Shown here: piece after piece, positions 34,140 to 45,006 of the stretch
Position numbering within the stretch: the first letter of the stretch is position 1
Layout: every line of letters starts with the position of its first letter
NCBI RefSeq assembly: GCF_018294505.1
Contig: NC_057812.1
Coordinates: 64,498,494 to 64,562,493 of the forward strand
DNA: 64,000 nt
Reading direction: 5' to 3'
Source of the DNA: Triticum aestivum
Taxonomy: Eukaryota; Streptophyta; Magnoliopsida; Poales; Poaceae
Notes under the pieces: model-generated
Seen by the model: only the letters and a program-made list of their open reading frames with translations
What the model was told of the DNA's origin: nothing
The model's database searches: none
Translations under genes and position numbers: made by a program

Positions 34140-34830
34140 GTGTGAGTTTAGGATGAGGATGATCATCTACTAAGGAGAATGTCTTCACAAATTTTGAGAT
34201 CAAAAGGAGGATCCTAGGTGGTACTTGCTTTGCAAAGTACCACACTGGACAAAAATATGAATGTTGAAGCTGGGTTTGGGTATGGAAGAGTGCCCGAAAA
34301 GTTTGAGGGTAATAGGAGGGGTTTATATAACACTTGCTTTGCAACGTGCCAATTTGGCCATAAAATATAAATTGAACCTCGGCTCACATAGATGATTTGA
34401 CTGAGCTGCAATTTGGAGGAGGGTGATAATTTGGGCATATGAAGGAACTGTATAAATTTCATGTCATTTAGAGATATAAAAAAGGTACTTCCTTCACAAT
34501 GCTTCTAGGTGGATAAAAACTTTGGAAATTTGCCGAAGAAGATTTGCTAGGCAAATGGAGCTGAATTTTGTCATGCGGTAATGATTTGGATAGGAAAGAG
34601 TGCCCGAAAATTCCGAGGACAATCAAGAATATATAAATAGCACTTCCTTCATAAAGTGTTCTTGTCAACAGAATAGGAAAATGAATATTGTTGAATTAGT
34701 TTTGAACTAGGCAAGGAAGGATTTTTACATATTTGATGAAGATATGCCCCAAAGAATCTATGAGATTTTTTTGGGAATTTTGGGAATGATAGAAATATAG
34801 GTTGCTTCACAACCTAGGGCAAAAACTGCC
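34140..34830. repeat. Diverged repeats of about 105-150 bp in CACTA-C
   Basis: Variants of GAAGAGTGCCCGAAAA...TATATAA.CACTT.CTT.GCAA.GT recur four to five times. No gene is seen. Confidence 0.6.
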
Positions 34831-35143
34831 ACATGGACATGACACATAGGCAAAACTGATGAGATGGCACCTAGTCATCACAACCCACCACAATCTACAA
34901 GGCTATGACCATCTATATTGGTCATTAACAACTAGAAATAAGGCAGTGGACTAGCACTGTTTGCTTTGTGACCATTTCGTGTAAGGAAATTACGACCTTT
35001 CTGACCAAAATGGTCGCAATGGTTTAGGGTTTGGAGCCCCCTGAACAGCTTTTGACCAATTGGTCTAAAATGGTCATAAATTTATGACCAATTCTTCGAG
35101 GGTCACTGACAGAAGGTCATAAGTTGACATATTTCTTGTAGTG

Positions 35144-35146
35144 TAA
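35144..35146. repeat. TAA duplication, right of CACTA-C
   Basis: This matches 25379-25381. Confidence 0.9.
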
Positions 35147-35951
35147 AAGCCACGGCGCTCGCAGGAGCGCTTGCAGCGTGCCACGAGTGCCCTGGTGCGC
35201 GGCCGTTTCCCAGCGCGCCAACACAATGCCTCTTCCTCAGCCTCGCAACTCGCGAGGTGCTGATTGGCGGCTTGCCGGCGGGCGAGCGTGATCTGACCGG
35301 TGTGGTGATCCGGCGCAAACAGGAACTCCTCCTCGCTGGAAGCGTGCACGCGGTCCACGTACCGCCAAGCGTAGATGAGGCGCTTGGGCCCGACTGCACT
35401 CAGGGCGTCGACACGGGCGTCCTCCGCCACCCTCACGGCCCTCACACGAGCCTTCTGCAAAAGGGCCAATTGCCTGACTCTCTCGGATGCGACATAGGCC
35501 TCCTAGGCAGCTTGTTCTACGGTGCGCTCTCTTCCTCAGCCTTCTTCTCCGCCTCTATTTTGGCGCGCTCTGCTGGAGGCAAAGCCTCCCACAAGGCGAC
35601 ATCCATTTCTTTCCAAAGCTCCTCAAGGCTGGGGGGCTCGGTGGGCGGCGTGGCGTTCTCCTCGTAGCGGTGAGCCGACGCGTCCTCCGGCACGCATGCT
35701 GGCAAGATTGGGAACGCCGACACATCCACCTCGACGCGTCGCGGCGAGGAGCGGAACGCCGACGCGTCCTCCTTGACTAGTGGCGGCGAGGAACGGAACG
35801 GCGACCCATCGCATAGCGGGAAGGAGCGGAACACCGACGCGTCCTCCTCGACTAGTGGCGGCGAGGAACGGAACGGCGACGCGTGACCGTCCGCGCGGTT
35901 CAGCGAGGGGCTCCTAGGGATTGGGAGGGGCGATGCCATGGTGGTCGTCAT
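35147..35951 (-). pseudogene. Broken hypothetical gene cut by CACTA-C
   Basis: From an ATG at 35951, the minus strand reads MTTTMASPLPIPRSPSL, then repeated SPFRSSPPLVEEDAS-type units, then an acidic/charged stretch (LEELWKEMDVALWEALPPAE). Near 35517 a frameshift and a TAG break it. The other frame continues with QLALLQKARVRAVRVAEDAR and a coiled-coil-like, Arg/Ala/Glu-rich end up to the CACTA-C insertion. The rest should lie left of 25379 but no clear continuation is visible. I do not recognise a function. The GC-rich coding sequence inside an otherwise AT-rich element again suggests a captured gene. Confidence 0.5.
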
Positions 35952-36782
35952 GAGAGGAGGGGGAGGAGATAGCGATGAACGTGAACATGAGGGGAGGAGA
36001 TAGCGATGTCGTGGGAGGCGCAGTATTTATAGCGAGCAATGGCACACTTACGTAAGATATGGACTGAGCTGCACTGACTTAACTGCCGGTCCAGTTGCGT
36101 CACTGACATGAGGGCCAGACCCCTGTTGGGCCCATATGTCAGTGACCGAATGCACCTGCTGTTAAGTAACAGCTACGTGGGCATATTTGTTGGAGTAAAT
36201 TATGGGGTAGCGAAGGGGTGGAAATATTGCCAGTCACAACGGATTGGATGAGCGTGGGGGGAGGAGAGTCATGCATGTAGATTTTTTCACACGGGGTGGA
36301 GTGGTGGGACCGCCGGAGGGAGAAGGAGAGTTTGGCAGGCATATTGTTTCCACACATGGAGAGGAAAAAAATTGGAGACGAACGGGCTTCCTGCAGGTAT
36401 GGGGAACGGTGCATAATAAGTCATCTTGCATGCCGGGCTAGGTATAGTATCAAGTCATTAAAAACAAACACACACCACACATGTTCATATTTCAAGGTGC
36501 ACTAAATTATTGCATGTGATGATTAAGGCTGGCCATAATGGTGGTACCTTAGCTGGTATCATGCACACGGGAATAGCAAACATGCTGATGTGGCAAAGAA
36601 TTAAAGAAGAGAGGGGGTTAGATTAACTAGAGTTCATGCATGCATTGGTAAACACATTTTTTGTGGAGAACGACAGCATTAGTTGAGTACTTTTGCAGAC
36701 TTCAAAAACTATTCCACAATGTGTCAACATTCACAATGTCAAATCAATATTTTTACACTCATTATAAAACGTAGTTCTTATA
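35952..36782. other. Upstream of the broken hypothetical gene, no gene recognised
   Basis: A TATTTATA-like box (about 36025) and GC-rich leader precede the ATG at 35951. Around 36525-36610, GGCTGGCCATAATGG resembles one end of a Tourist-type MITE, but no partner end was found. Confidence 0.4.
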
Positions 36783-37019
36783 CTCCCTCCTTCCATCTAT
36801 ATAGGGCCTAATGTGTTTTTCGAGGCTAACTTTGACCAAATGTTAGAGCAATAATATATGACATGCAACTTACACAAAGCAGATCATCAAATTCGTATGT
36901 GAAAGGAGCTTTCAATGATATAATTTTCACATTATGCATGCCATGTAGTATTAATTTTATCAATAGTCAAAGGCGGTCTTGAAAAACGCATTAGGCCTTA
37001 TATAGATAGAAGGAGGGAG
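36783..37019. mobile_element. Stowaway MITE, 237 bp
   Basis: The ends CTCCCTCCTTC.ATCTATAT and the inverted ATATAGATAGAAGGAGGGAG are flanked by TA at 36781-36782 and 37020-37021. Confidence 0.9.
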
Positions 37020-37037
37020 TACTCATTATAATCAGTA

Positions 37038-37284
37038 CTCCCTCCGTTTAGGTCAGCAAGTCATCTTAGATTGTGCACTGTGACCAAGGAGGAGGGGAAA
37101 ACGAGAGATCTTAATGTTTATTTGCTAATTAATAGCATTGCATGCAATGAACTAACCACTGCATGTCGTGTTTGGTACTCTCAAGTCATTAAAAGCATGC
37201 ACACCCACATCTCCTATTGGTTGATATGTCAAGAAACAAGAAACGAGGTAGAAGTTAATGCACCGCGCCTAAGTGTTTTGGGAG
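37038..37284. mobile_element. Stowaway MITE, 247 bp
   Basis: The left end CTCCCTCCGTTTAGGTC and a diverged right end (GCGCCTAAGTGTTTTGGGAG) are flanked by TA at 37036-37037 and 37285-37286. Confidence 0.75.
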
Positions 37285-37286
37285 TA

Positions 37287-37656
37287 TTTTATATATTGAT
37301 ATTTTTAGTATAAATTTGGTCGTCGGATTTCATTGATGCATGTCAAAGCATTGATAGGTCTGCTATGCGTGACCTGAAGATGAAAGCATTGAGCATCTCG
37401 AAGTTGATCAACAATCTTTAATTGTCAAAGATTAGCCGTTCGGCCAATAAGGTGGCACACTTAATCGCTAAGTATAGCTTTGACAATAGATTAGATGGTA
37501 TTCTTGTAAATAACGTACCGCCCTGTGTGGTGAATATTGTATTGAATGAGTCTACTGGTGTGGCTGGTTAATTAATATAAGGTGGTGTTTAAAAAAGTAT
37601 AAATTTGGTCAAACACTTTGCAAACGGTTGACGGGAGTAAAAAGGACGAGAGGGAG
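37287..37656. mobile_element. Truncated Stowaway fragment interrupted by a LINE remnant
   Basis: The right end (AAAAAGGACGAGAGGGAG then TA) and internal AAATTTGGTCAAACACTTTG belong to a Stowaway type different from the two before it. Its left part is missing. It was split by the 274 bp LINE fragment at 37322-37595. Confidence 0.6.
37322..37595 (+). mobile_element. 5'-truncated LINE 3' end, 274 bp
   Basis: It is flanked by the exact 15-bp duplication AGTATAAATTTGGTC (37307-37321 and 37596-37610). The coding remnant SANKVAHLIAKYSFDNR and VNNVPPCVVNIVLNES matches the C-terminal RNase H-like part of plant LINE proteins. It ends in GTGGTGTTTAAAAAA, a 3' tail. Confidence 0.82.
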
Positions 37657-38113
37657 TATCATGCATGCGGAGTAGGCAAAAAAATTGCTTGTCTAAAACA
37701 AAAGCAAAAAAATTGCTCATTTATAGCCGGTCGGAGTCTTAAAGAGCGCGACTGCGCGAGGGAGGCGAATGTCGTGGGAGGCGTGATGTTTGATGGAATT
37801 AAGTGAAGTTACATCCACGCGCCGGCATGGCGTGCGAACAGGCAGAAGCTATACCGTCAGGCCTATGATATGGGTCTAGTAGACATGACATCTAGTGGGT
37901 CCCGCATAGTTCTCGAGAACTATTTGGGGGCTTGCAGCCATTTATCCACCGGGCAAGCCAGCACCCCACGGCATTCGCACGCCCTACTCGTCCCCGTCTT
38001 CTACCTTACAATTGTTCGCTCCCAGTCGTCCCGTCCTTTCAAATTAGTTCGCTCCCAGTTCTTTTTTTGTGGGGTACAACAATTCAACTTCTCCTAACCC
38101 TCCTCCAAAATCC
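37657..38113. other. Upstream region of the exonuclease-domain gene
   Basis: No gene is seen. A TTTTTTTGTGGGG stretch and a CT-rich leader precede the ATG at 38114. TTGTTCGCTCCCAGT and TTAGTTCGCTCCCAGT form a short duplication. No convincing TATA box was seen at a normal distance. Confidence 0.4.
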
Positions 38114-38782
38114 ATGGCCTCCGAAATCTCCATGGTCGCCGCTGAGTACCAGGTTAGAGCCATCACCAACGATCAGTTCATCATCATCTACACATGTGGA
38201 TCCGAGACGGTGAAAGCACGGCTTGCTCGCTTCCTATGCATGTTCAATAGTTCAACGGATGAGTGGGTCGCTGGGCTAGATATTGAGTACACCACAGTCC
38301 TGGGACGAGAGATGGATCTAAAGGATGAAGAGAGGAAGAAGCCCGCCGTGATCCAGGTTTGCATACATATCGTTTGCTTGGTCTACCACATATGCCTTGC
38401 CGACGTTGAGTGCCAGGATTTTAAGAACTTCCTTAAGGACAAAAGAGTGAAATTCGTTACTGTAGGCTTTAAGAACGACAATGACGTCCTACGTCGGATA
38501 GGTCTCGTTGTAGGCCAGCCCTTCAATCTCCAGAAGTCAAGCCTGGTGTCCTCCTCTGAACCTTCAATGCTGACCCTGGCAGCAGCCATGATTGATCCTT
38601 CGTACGCTAAACTAAAGAAACCTCATCACGGGTTTCATCATGCATGGGAGTCGAAGACATTAGATGAAGATCTCATCCTGTACGCAACAATGGATGCCTA
38701 CCTTTGTTTAAGTATCTACAAGGGTTGGATGAAGAAGCAGAGCCCAGTGTCCGGTTCAAGCAAAGAAGCGTCGGCAGACTAG
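38114..38782 (+). CDS. DEDDy 3'-5' exonuclease-domain protein (Werner-exonuclease-like)
   Basis: An intronless 222-residue frame begins at the first ATG (AATCCATGGCC context). The DnaQ-like 3'-5' exonuclease fold is recognised by four motifs: Exo I GLDIEYT (Asp56, Glu58), Exo II GFKNDNDVLRR (Asp122 or Asp124), and Exo III LYATMDAYL (Tyr190, Asp194), the YxxxD pattern of the DEDDy class. The length equals that of small plant Werner-like exonuclease proteins, which have no helicase domain. Such enzymes remove nucleotides from 3' DNA or RNA ends; the substrate here is unknown. It lies on the plus strand inside CACTA-B, followed by a Tourist-like MITE at 38838. No stop or frameshift is visible. 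It could be a captured gene, a retrocopy or a host gene carried along; expression is not shown. Confidence 0.78.
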   Translation: MASEISMVAAEYQVRAITNDQFIIIYTCGSETVKARLARFLCMFNSSTDEWVAGLDIEYTTVLGREMDLKDEERKKPAVIQVCIHIVCLVYHICLADVECQDFKNFLKDKRVKFVTVGFKNDNDVLRRIGLVVGQPFNLQKSSLVSSSEPSMLTLAAAMIDPSYAKLKKPHHGFHHAWESKTLDEDLILYATMDAYLCLSIYKGWMKKQSPVSGSSKEASAD

Positions 38783-38837
38783 TTGCTTATTAGTTTATTT
38801 TCAAGGGTGTGTTGTGCTGAGGCCCCAGTAGAACTAT

Positions 38838-39123
38838 GGGGCTGTTTGGATTGTGCCTACCTTTGCCATATGTTGCCACATGATTTTTGCCACATTTGTC
38901 ACACTTGCCTTACTTGAGTTGCTCAAATTGTTAGCCATACTTTGGCTTGCCTAAGGGAATCTTGCCACACTTTTTGTGTCTATGACATGTGGGGTTCACT
39001 GCTCATAGAAAATTCCTTGTCTCAAATGTGGCTAGAACCAAACACCTACCTAACTTGGTCAAACTTGCCTAAGGTTAGGTGTGGCAAAGTGTGGCAACGT
39101 GTGGCTAGGAACCAAACAACCCC
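38838..39123. mobile_element. Tourist-like MITE, 286 bp
   Basis: The ends GGGGCTGTTTGG and CCAAACAACCCC are inverted, with TAT at 38835-38837 and 39124-39126. GTGGCAA and TTGCCAC motifs lie inverted inside. It sits just after the exonuclease gene stop and probably in its 3' flank. Confidence 0.8.
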
Positions 39124-39270
39124 TATGTTTATGTTCTTTCTCGTTATTTGAACTCTTTAGTACGTACAGTAGTACTAGTACTATGTCTTACTACGGTTCT
39201 TCTTGCAGTTGGTACTACTGCTCGTATCTTCGTGTTCCTACTGTACTTAATACATTCGTACTAGTAGTAT

Positions 39271-39400
39271 AATTTGGGTCAGTCGATTTGTGAAAGAGCT
39301 TCGACGGAGCGAAGGAAGAAGACGGCACAAGAGGTGGAAGAAGCCCTTCTAGACATCCATGTTGCATCAAACGGCTCACATGAGTCGATTGACCCAAATT
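39271..39400. repeat. Inverted 16-bp repeat enclosing about 100 bp
   Basis: AATTTGGGTCAGTCGA (39271-39286) has an inverted partner with one mismatch at 39385-39400. A related ATTGGGTCAGTCGA is at 47554-47567. The origin is unknown; it may be ends of a small element or a shared coding motif. Confidence 0.5.
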
Positions 39401-39861
39401 GCTCCTTCAGATTGCAGGATCCACGTGGCATTCAAGGTTTCAAAGGTAGATTCCGCATCCACACCCGGTTTGCAGGCTCGACGCGCGCGCGACCGGCTTC
39501 CGCCGCGATAGCCACCATGCGCGCCTCCTCCACGCGGGCGGAGATGATAGTGACACGCTAGTTCCTCCTCGCCGGCGTGCTGGAGCACGCGCTCGTCCTC
39601 CTCTTCGTACGCTGCATGCATAGACGCGGCTCCACCAGCTGCTCGCGTGCTTGGCAGCGCGGCGGCATCGCGAGGAGGGACTGCAGATGACGTGAGCAGG
39701 CGAGCCTTTGGCTTCATGGCACAGGGATGGTGGTGACACGGCGGTGATGGGCGAGAAATTGTTGGCCGGAGCAGGCGGGCGCCAGCATGCGCAATGGCGG
39801 CGGCATATTGATGAGTGCGCGTGTGGGAGCTTACTTTAGTTTTATATATAAGGTTGGTCAA
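39376..39861 (-). pseudogene. Gene-like segment, unidentified
   Basis: A 161-codon minus-strand frame begins in a TATATATAAA-containing upstream region (about 39842-39852). It has a Pro/Ala-rich start, an EEEDERVLQHAGEEELACHY stretch and the end AIWVNRLM that overlaps the inverted repeat. The GC content is high. I do not recognise the protein. It may be a captured leader and first exon or a chance frame. Confidence 0.3.
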
Positions 39862-41064
39862 ACTTAAAAGAAAACCGTACTAGTACACGTAAACATTAGA
39901 CTTAGGCAACGCTTTTATTAGTTACTATCTGATGTTCTTGCCCATTGTGACCAGCCTTACCACGGCCATGATACAGAATCCTATGCAAGCGCGTGAACCG
40001 CGGCCGCGCGGTCGATCGAACGGTGCGTCACCGTGTCACGCTCGAAGGGCATCCACCGAACCTTTTTGTATGTGTGAAAACAATCCTCGAATATTACTCA
40101 ACTTTTTTTCCTGTGAAAGTTCTTGACGCTGCAATATTTCCATATATTTGAATTTAGCTCCAGTTCGTGTTTATTTGGATTTGGACGTTTTAGGTGCGCC
40201 CTAGTTATTTTTATACTGATTTTGTGTGTGTGACTGAGAGAGAACGTGTGTATGTGTCCATATGTGTGTTGTGGCAGAAGGGCAATGTGGAGACGGTGTG
40301 CGTGTGATACAGACATAGAGAGGTGTGAATGTGCAAATGATCATGCATGAGTGAGACATAGACAGATGCCGATATGTTGTGTATACATGAGAGAACGGTC
40401 TTCTAGTTTACGTGTGTGTGTCTGTGTGTGAGAGAGAGAGAGAGAGGGAGAGACAGAGAGAGGAGCATACGTAACACAACAACCATCTCTGTCGATTCGT
40501 CCGTCCCTCGCACGGTCGCATGCAACACATGCATCAACGCGCACATTTTGACACCCTCACCCGGCCCGTGCCCACCTCAAGGCCCGCACAATCTCTTCGT
40601 GAATACCCATTTCTCTCCTTAGGTTTGTTTTCTCTCAATACCTGACACACACACAGACACACGCACACACACGCCCACAGACACACACACAAACAGAGAG
40701 ACACACGCAGCAAAGCACACACACACACTCCCCCGAGCACGCAATTCATCCCCATCCAAGGTTATACGGCGACCACTCTCGCTTGTGCTTCTTTGCACCC
40801 CAACATGCACAACACCTCAATCTTCAAAGAGGGCAACAAGCAGATTGAAGACGGCAACCAGACCGCGCTAGAGAATGCAGGGTCATTTGGAAGCAGGGTG
40901 ATGTGACGATGGCTGACTAACTCCTCCCCCCACCCTCTCTCTCCTGCACAAAATTACCAATGCCTCTCTCCCCCGCACAAAATTGTCAATCCCTCAACCC
41001 ACGAGATCCATCCCCTCTCGTCCATGTTTTTCTTGCTCTCTCATCAAACATGTTGTCTCTTCTC
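39862..41064. other. Low-complexity region of CACTA-B
   Basis: It holds GT/GA-rich repeats at about 40410-40470 and a CA-rich stretch at about 40645-40735, plus CT-rich sequence to 41040. No gene is supported; open frames here are translated simple repeats. Confidence 0.6.
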
Positions 41065-41067
41065 CTT

Positions 41068-42497
41068 CACTAGTAGAAAACGGAGCTTTCGCGCCGGTTC
41101 GTAAGGGCCTTTAGTGCTGGTTCCATAACCGGCACTAAAGGGTGGGCACTAAAGCCCCCCCCCCTTTAGTACCGGTTCGGCACGAACCGGCGCTAAAGTG
41201 CCACCACGTGGCGCTCGCGCCCTGGTATGGGGGACCTTTAGTACCGGTTGGTGTTACCAACCGGTACTAAAGGTTTTTTTTTAAAATTTTGGAATTTTTT
41301 TTTGATTTTTTTTAATTTTTAATTTTTTTGAATTATTTGATGATTTAGTCTCTAATCACCTCTCTTAACTGCTCAAGTGTGGATCACTCATTCCAAATCA
41401 TCTAACTTCCCGACCGGTCACCCATCCCTCTCACTACTCCAGCCCGAGCACGCTTAACTTTCAGGTTCTATTCTCCTTCGTTTTCGAGTCTGCACTTGTT
41501 GTTTTCCTGACAATAGTAAGATGTCAATCCTATTAACCCTCAGGAGTTTAGCTTGAGCATGAAGTCACACATTTCACCGTTTGAGTTTGAAACTATTATT
41601 CTAAAAAAAAGTAATTATTTAGTAACGCTGCTATTTCTTGAATAAGTTTGACCATAGTTTGACCACGGTTTGACCATAGTTTGACCAGATTTGACCAAAA
41701 TTCAAAAAATTGAAATAATTATTTAGTAACACTAATATTCTTGAATAATTATGTAGTAACATTAATACTTCTTGAATAAGTAGTTTGACCAGATTTAACC
41801 AAAAAAATTTAAACAAACTGAAATTTGACCATATCTTTTTTCCCTTTTGGAATTTGAGGATTCTAAAAAATTCCAAAGATGCCATAGGCGGTCTCCATCG
41901 GATGCGGACTTTCGTGCTGAATTTTTTGATATATTATATGTTTTTTCCGACATCGTATGCAAAAGTTATAGCCGTTTTACATATTCCCTACACTTTTTGC
42001 AAAACATGTCCAAATTGTAGTTTTTAAATTTTCCTAACTAGTAGATGTAGTAATATAAACTACCTCTCGAAGGATTTTATTTTTTGAAGTTTTTAACATT
42101 TTCTTTTGATTTTTTTAAAACTGAAATGGCAACACACGGGGGGGGGGGGGGGTAGAGTTTGAAAATTGCCCTATAGTGCCGGTTTGTGTCACAAACCGGT
42201 ACTATAGGTCAGACCCCTTTAGTACCGGCTCATGGCACGAACCGGTACTAAAGGTTAGACCTTTAGTACCGGTTCGTGCCACGAACCGGTACTAAAGGTG
42301 ATCGTGGGGCCCCGGCCTGACACCAGCCTGCCACCACCCCTTTAGTACCGGTTCGTGCCACGAACCTGTACTAAAGGTTCAACACGAACCGGCATTAATG
42401 CAAATCCGTTCGAATCGGCACTAATGGTACCATTAGTACTGGGCCAAAATCAAACCGGCACTAATGTGCTTCACGTTTAACCCTTTTTCTACTAGTG
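41068..42497. mobile_element. CACTA-D, 1.43 kb non-autonomous CACTA
   Basis: The ends CACTAGTAGAAAA and TTTTCTACTAGTG are inverted, with CTT at 41065-41067 and 42498-42500. Subterminal repeats CCTTTAGTACCGGTT and the inverted form are abundant at both sides (41100-41270, 42175-42400). The interior is AT-rich, with tandem TTTGACCA repeats near 41645-41700 and a run of 16 G near 42138. No coding sequence is seen. The terminus type is the same as CACTA-E. Confidence 0.93.
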
Positions 42498-42500
42498 CTT

Positions 42501-43010
42501 CCACGTATACAGAATCCAGATGCACACGCATCTCATGTATATTACATGTATGCATCTTTCTCACGGACCTAACTTCTTCCTCTCTCTTTCTCTCTCTATC
42601 TCTCTCTCTCTTTGTCTCATTATGTTTGTCTCCTACTCTCTCCTCCACATACATACAATCTTTCCCGCCCTATCTGCTCCATCTTCAAAAGCTCTCTCTG
42701 CATGTTTCATTCACACATTGGGATATGTCAAAATGTTGCTTCTATAATGGCTGATGTAGAGTTATGGTTGTTCTTGTTGCATCCTACAAAGTAATAACTA
42801 CGAAACGCATTTAGATTCTCATTTGACTAGGATTATGTGAGTTTGAGCATGTTGTGAAGTACTATAGAGCTTGTATACATCTTGGGATTCGACAATGATT
42901 GTAACGATTGAATTGTATAGACCATTACATTCGAAGTCGATAGCCTAATATATTTATTTCACAATTTCAAAAAATGATTAGTTCACTACAAACTAAGAAA
43001 AAAATGTGTA
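42501..43010. other. CACTA-B interior with CT microsatellite
   Basis: There is a CT-rich repeat at about 42570-42625. Nothing else was recognised. Confidence 0.5.
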
Positions 43011-43245
43011 CTCCCTCCGTTTTTATTTAAGTCCGCATATTAGCATTGGTCAAAGTCAAGTTTTGTAAACTCTCAGAAAGCTTATAACAAAAAATATTAA
43101 CATATACAATAACAAATAAATACCATTAGATTCATTATTGAATGTACTTTCACATCATACATATTTGTTATGGTAAATGTTTATATTTTTCTATAAACTT
43201 GGTCACACTTTAGGAAGTTTTACTTCGGTCAAACGTAATATGCAG
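43011..43245. mobile_element. Stowaway MITE with decayed right end
   Basis: The left end CTCCCTCCGTTTTTATTTAAG is preceded by TA. The right side has CAAACGTAATATGCAGGG but the final AGGGAG is degraded. The size and AT-rich interior fit the wheat Stowaway type. Confidence 0.65.
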
Positions 43246-44220
43246 GGTTTACTACTACTACTCGCTAGTTGCTTAGCCGAATCACTCAACACGCCACACG
43301 GGGAGTCCAGTGTCACAAAAATTTGAGGTCGACAGGAAAATCTCCCGCGACCGTGATTCGAGCAGTGGGAAGTTACCATCATAGCCTTTGGAACAGGACT
43401 ACGGATGACGCTTGGTAGGGGGCTGTTTTCGTAACTTCAGGTTCACCCTACCCAGCCAACCCCACCCCGGCACCCAGAGTAGTACACCTAAATACTCCCC
43501 AATTTCTATCCCCACCGCAAAATAGACTTCTCCACGGCACCGCAGCCTTCGTACTCCTCGCCTTTACATCGGCGCACTCGTCCACCGCAGCGCATCTGCC
43601 TAATCGACGACCTCGTACGCCGCACTAGAGCCGGTCCACGTTCGTCGTCATACATAGAGCCTCTTCCCCGGCATCGTCTTCCATGGTCTCATATCTGCTT
43701 CCCGGAAGCCGATGCCAAGCGCAGAAGTACCACCGTCGTGGACAATGAACTGACTCCCGTTGCCGACCATGACTCATAGAGGCCGCCGCGACCATCGTTC
43801 TCATCCTCGATTGGTAATGTGTGTATTGAATCACTTAGAAGTACATGTGCAGTTCCAATTTTGTTCATACCTATCCTTCAAATTTCCTGGGTGCTATTGT
43901 TCCCATAAAAGTAATTGGTTATAGCCTCCATTGTCCAACAGAATATCAGCTTGTAATTGTGCGTCGCTCCTGTATCGCGCTGTGCTTGGGTAGGTTTTTC
44001 ATCTGCAACCAATAGTGTGGCAAATGATGGAAAGGTTTTTAGAACTAGCAAAATGCCCATGTGTTGCACGCATCAAGATGCATTTGTATGAGTAGTTTAT
44101 CTTGTTGGAGATGCTCTAACATGGCAGACGAGTGCTTTAATGTTGCCCACAAGATGCACGAGTATTACCAGTAGTATATTTTTCTGGCCATGTTGAGATT
44201 TTAAAACCACGAGTGCGAAA
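43246..44220. other. Probable leader and first intron of the coiled-coil gene
   Basis: A GC-rich, CT-rich part at about 43430-43815 resembles a 5' UTR or first exon and ends at a possible donor (TTGGTAATG near 43810). AT-rich intron-like sequence follows to 44220. No certain coding exon was identified. Confidence 0.4.
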
Positions 44221-45006
44221 ATGCATAGGAGCAATGAAGATCAAACAGGGGATATTCTGGACATCTTCAAGGAGCATGGCAAGTTAAAGAGGAGCTGCAC
44301 CGAACCTGCAAAACGAGCTTTGGTAAGTAACAGCCTTTCAATTACGTTCGTGTAGCCTCATGTTCTTAGATGTGTATATGTTGTAGTTTCTGTTTCTGTT
44401 AAGCGTGGTGTTCTTCGATGTGTAATAAGAAGAGTCTTAATCGTCCTAATGCTTTCGTTTTTAGCTTGATGTAGGAAGTGGGTGTTCTCACCTTGTAGTC
44501 TGTTTTTATTTATTTATTCCTTCTGAATTCACTTCTTCGAGTTTTGTTTATCTGGCTTCTACTAAATGGATCTAGGTTGCTCTAAGTATTGATCTAAAAA
44601 AGAAGTAACTTCATGTCAGGATGCAGTTCCTGCGAGGAGGGAAGTATGGTCAACCTCGAGATCATGTTTCCAAAATGAGTCTGGATTACACACAAGGTGC
44701 CAGTTCCCTAATGATGCTGGATTAGACACAGGGTGCAAATTCCCAGATGATGCTAGATTACACACAAGCCAGGTGGAGTCGTCAGCTGTTCGTGTCCTCG
44801 TGGCATTAGTAAAGGCTGAAAGAAAGTGTGCAGCAACCCTTGAGAATGTAGCTGAGTTCCTGAAGAAGCGAAAAGAGCAATCAGATGCTCTCTTCACCCA
44901 AGCCAAAGAAGAGATGGAAGAAGCCAGAAATAAGCTAGCAGAGGCAGAGCAGGCTAGGCATCTCCTGCTATCTAAAACTGTTGTCAATACAAAATTTCCT
45001 TCATAA
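44221..45006 (+). CDS. Two-exon coiled-coil protein of unknown function
   Basis: Exon 1 (44221-44322) encodes MHRSNEDQTGDILDIFKEHG and KLKRSCTEPAKRAL and ends at a GTAAGT donor. Exon 2 (44620-45006) begins after a TGTCAG acceptor in the same phase and encodes 128 residues to TAA. The product is 162 residues: a stretch with three imperfect units (GLHTRCQFPNDA, GLDTGCKFPDDA, RLHTS) and then a long charged helix (residues about 90-150, VLVALVKAERKCAATLENVA onward) likely to form a coiled coil. I do not recognise the family. It lies in the right half of CACTA-B, upstream of and in the same direction as the TnpA-like remnant, and may be an element gene or a captured gene. An upstream exon could add to the N-terminus. 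Confidence 0.55.

Larger units (their letters stand above)
25382..35143. mobile_element. CACTA-C, 9.8 kb non-autonomous CACTA carrying host gene exons
   Basis: The termini are inverted repeats identical over at least 28 bp (CACTACAAGAAATATGTC, then AACTTATGACC), flanked by TAA on both sides. Subterminal repeats of the type TATGACC...GGTCA occur at 25400-25580 and 34960-35130. There is no transposase. It contains exons of three conserved plant genes (28158-29484), a tandem array of about 660-bp units (about 30380-33850) and shorter repeats (34140-34830). It is inserted in a gene-like segment of CACTA-B (35147-35951). Confidence 0.93.

Noticed and set aside
36525..36610. Tourist-like MITE end GGCTGGCCATAATGG
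   Set aside because: No inverted partner or duplication could be found, so it is not listed as an element.
40340..40810. Several open frames with Val/Cys or Thr/His repeats
   Set aside because: They are translated GT/CA and GA/CT microsatellites.
41150..41165. Possible assembly gap at C and G runs (also 42138, 50357)
   Set aside because: Runs of C or G occur in these repeats and do not break any element border; they may be length-uncertain but are not evidence of a gap.
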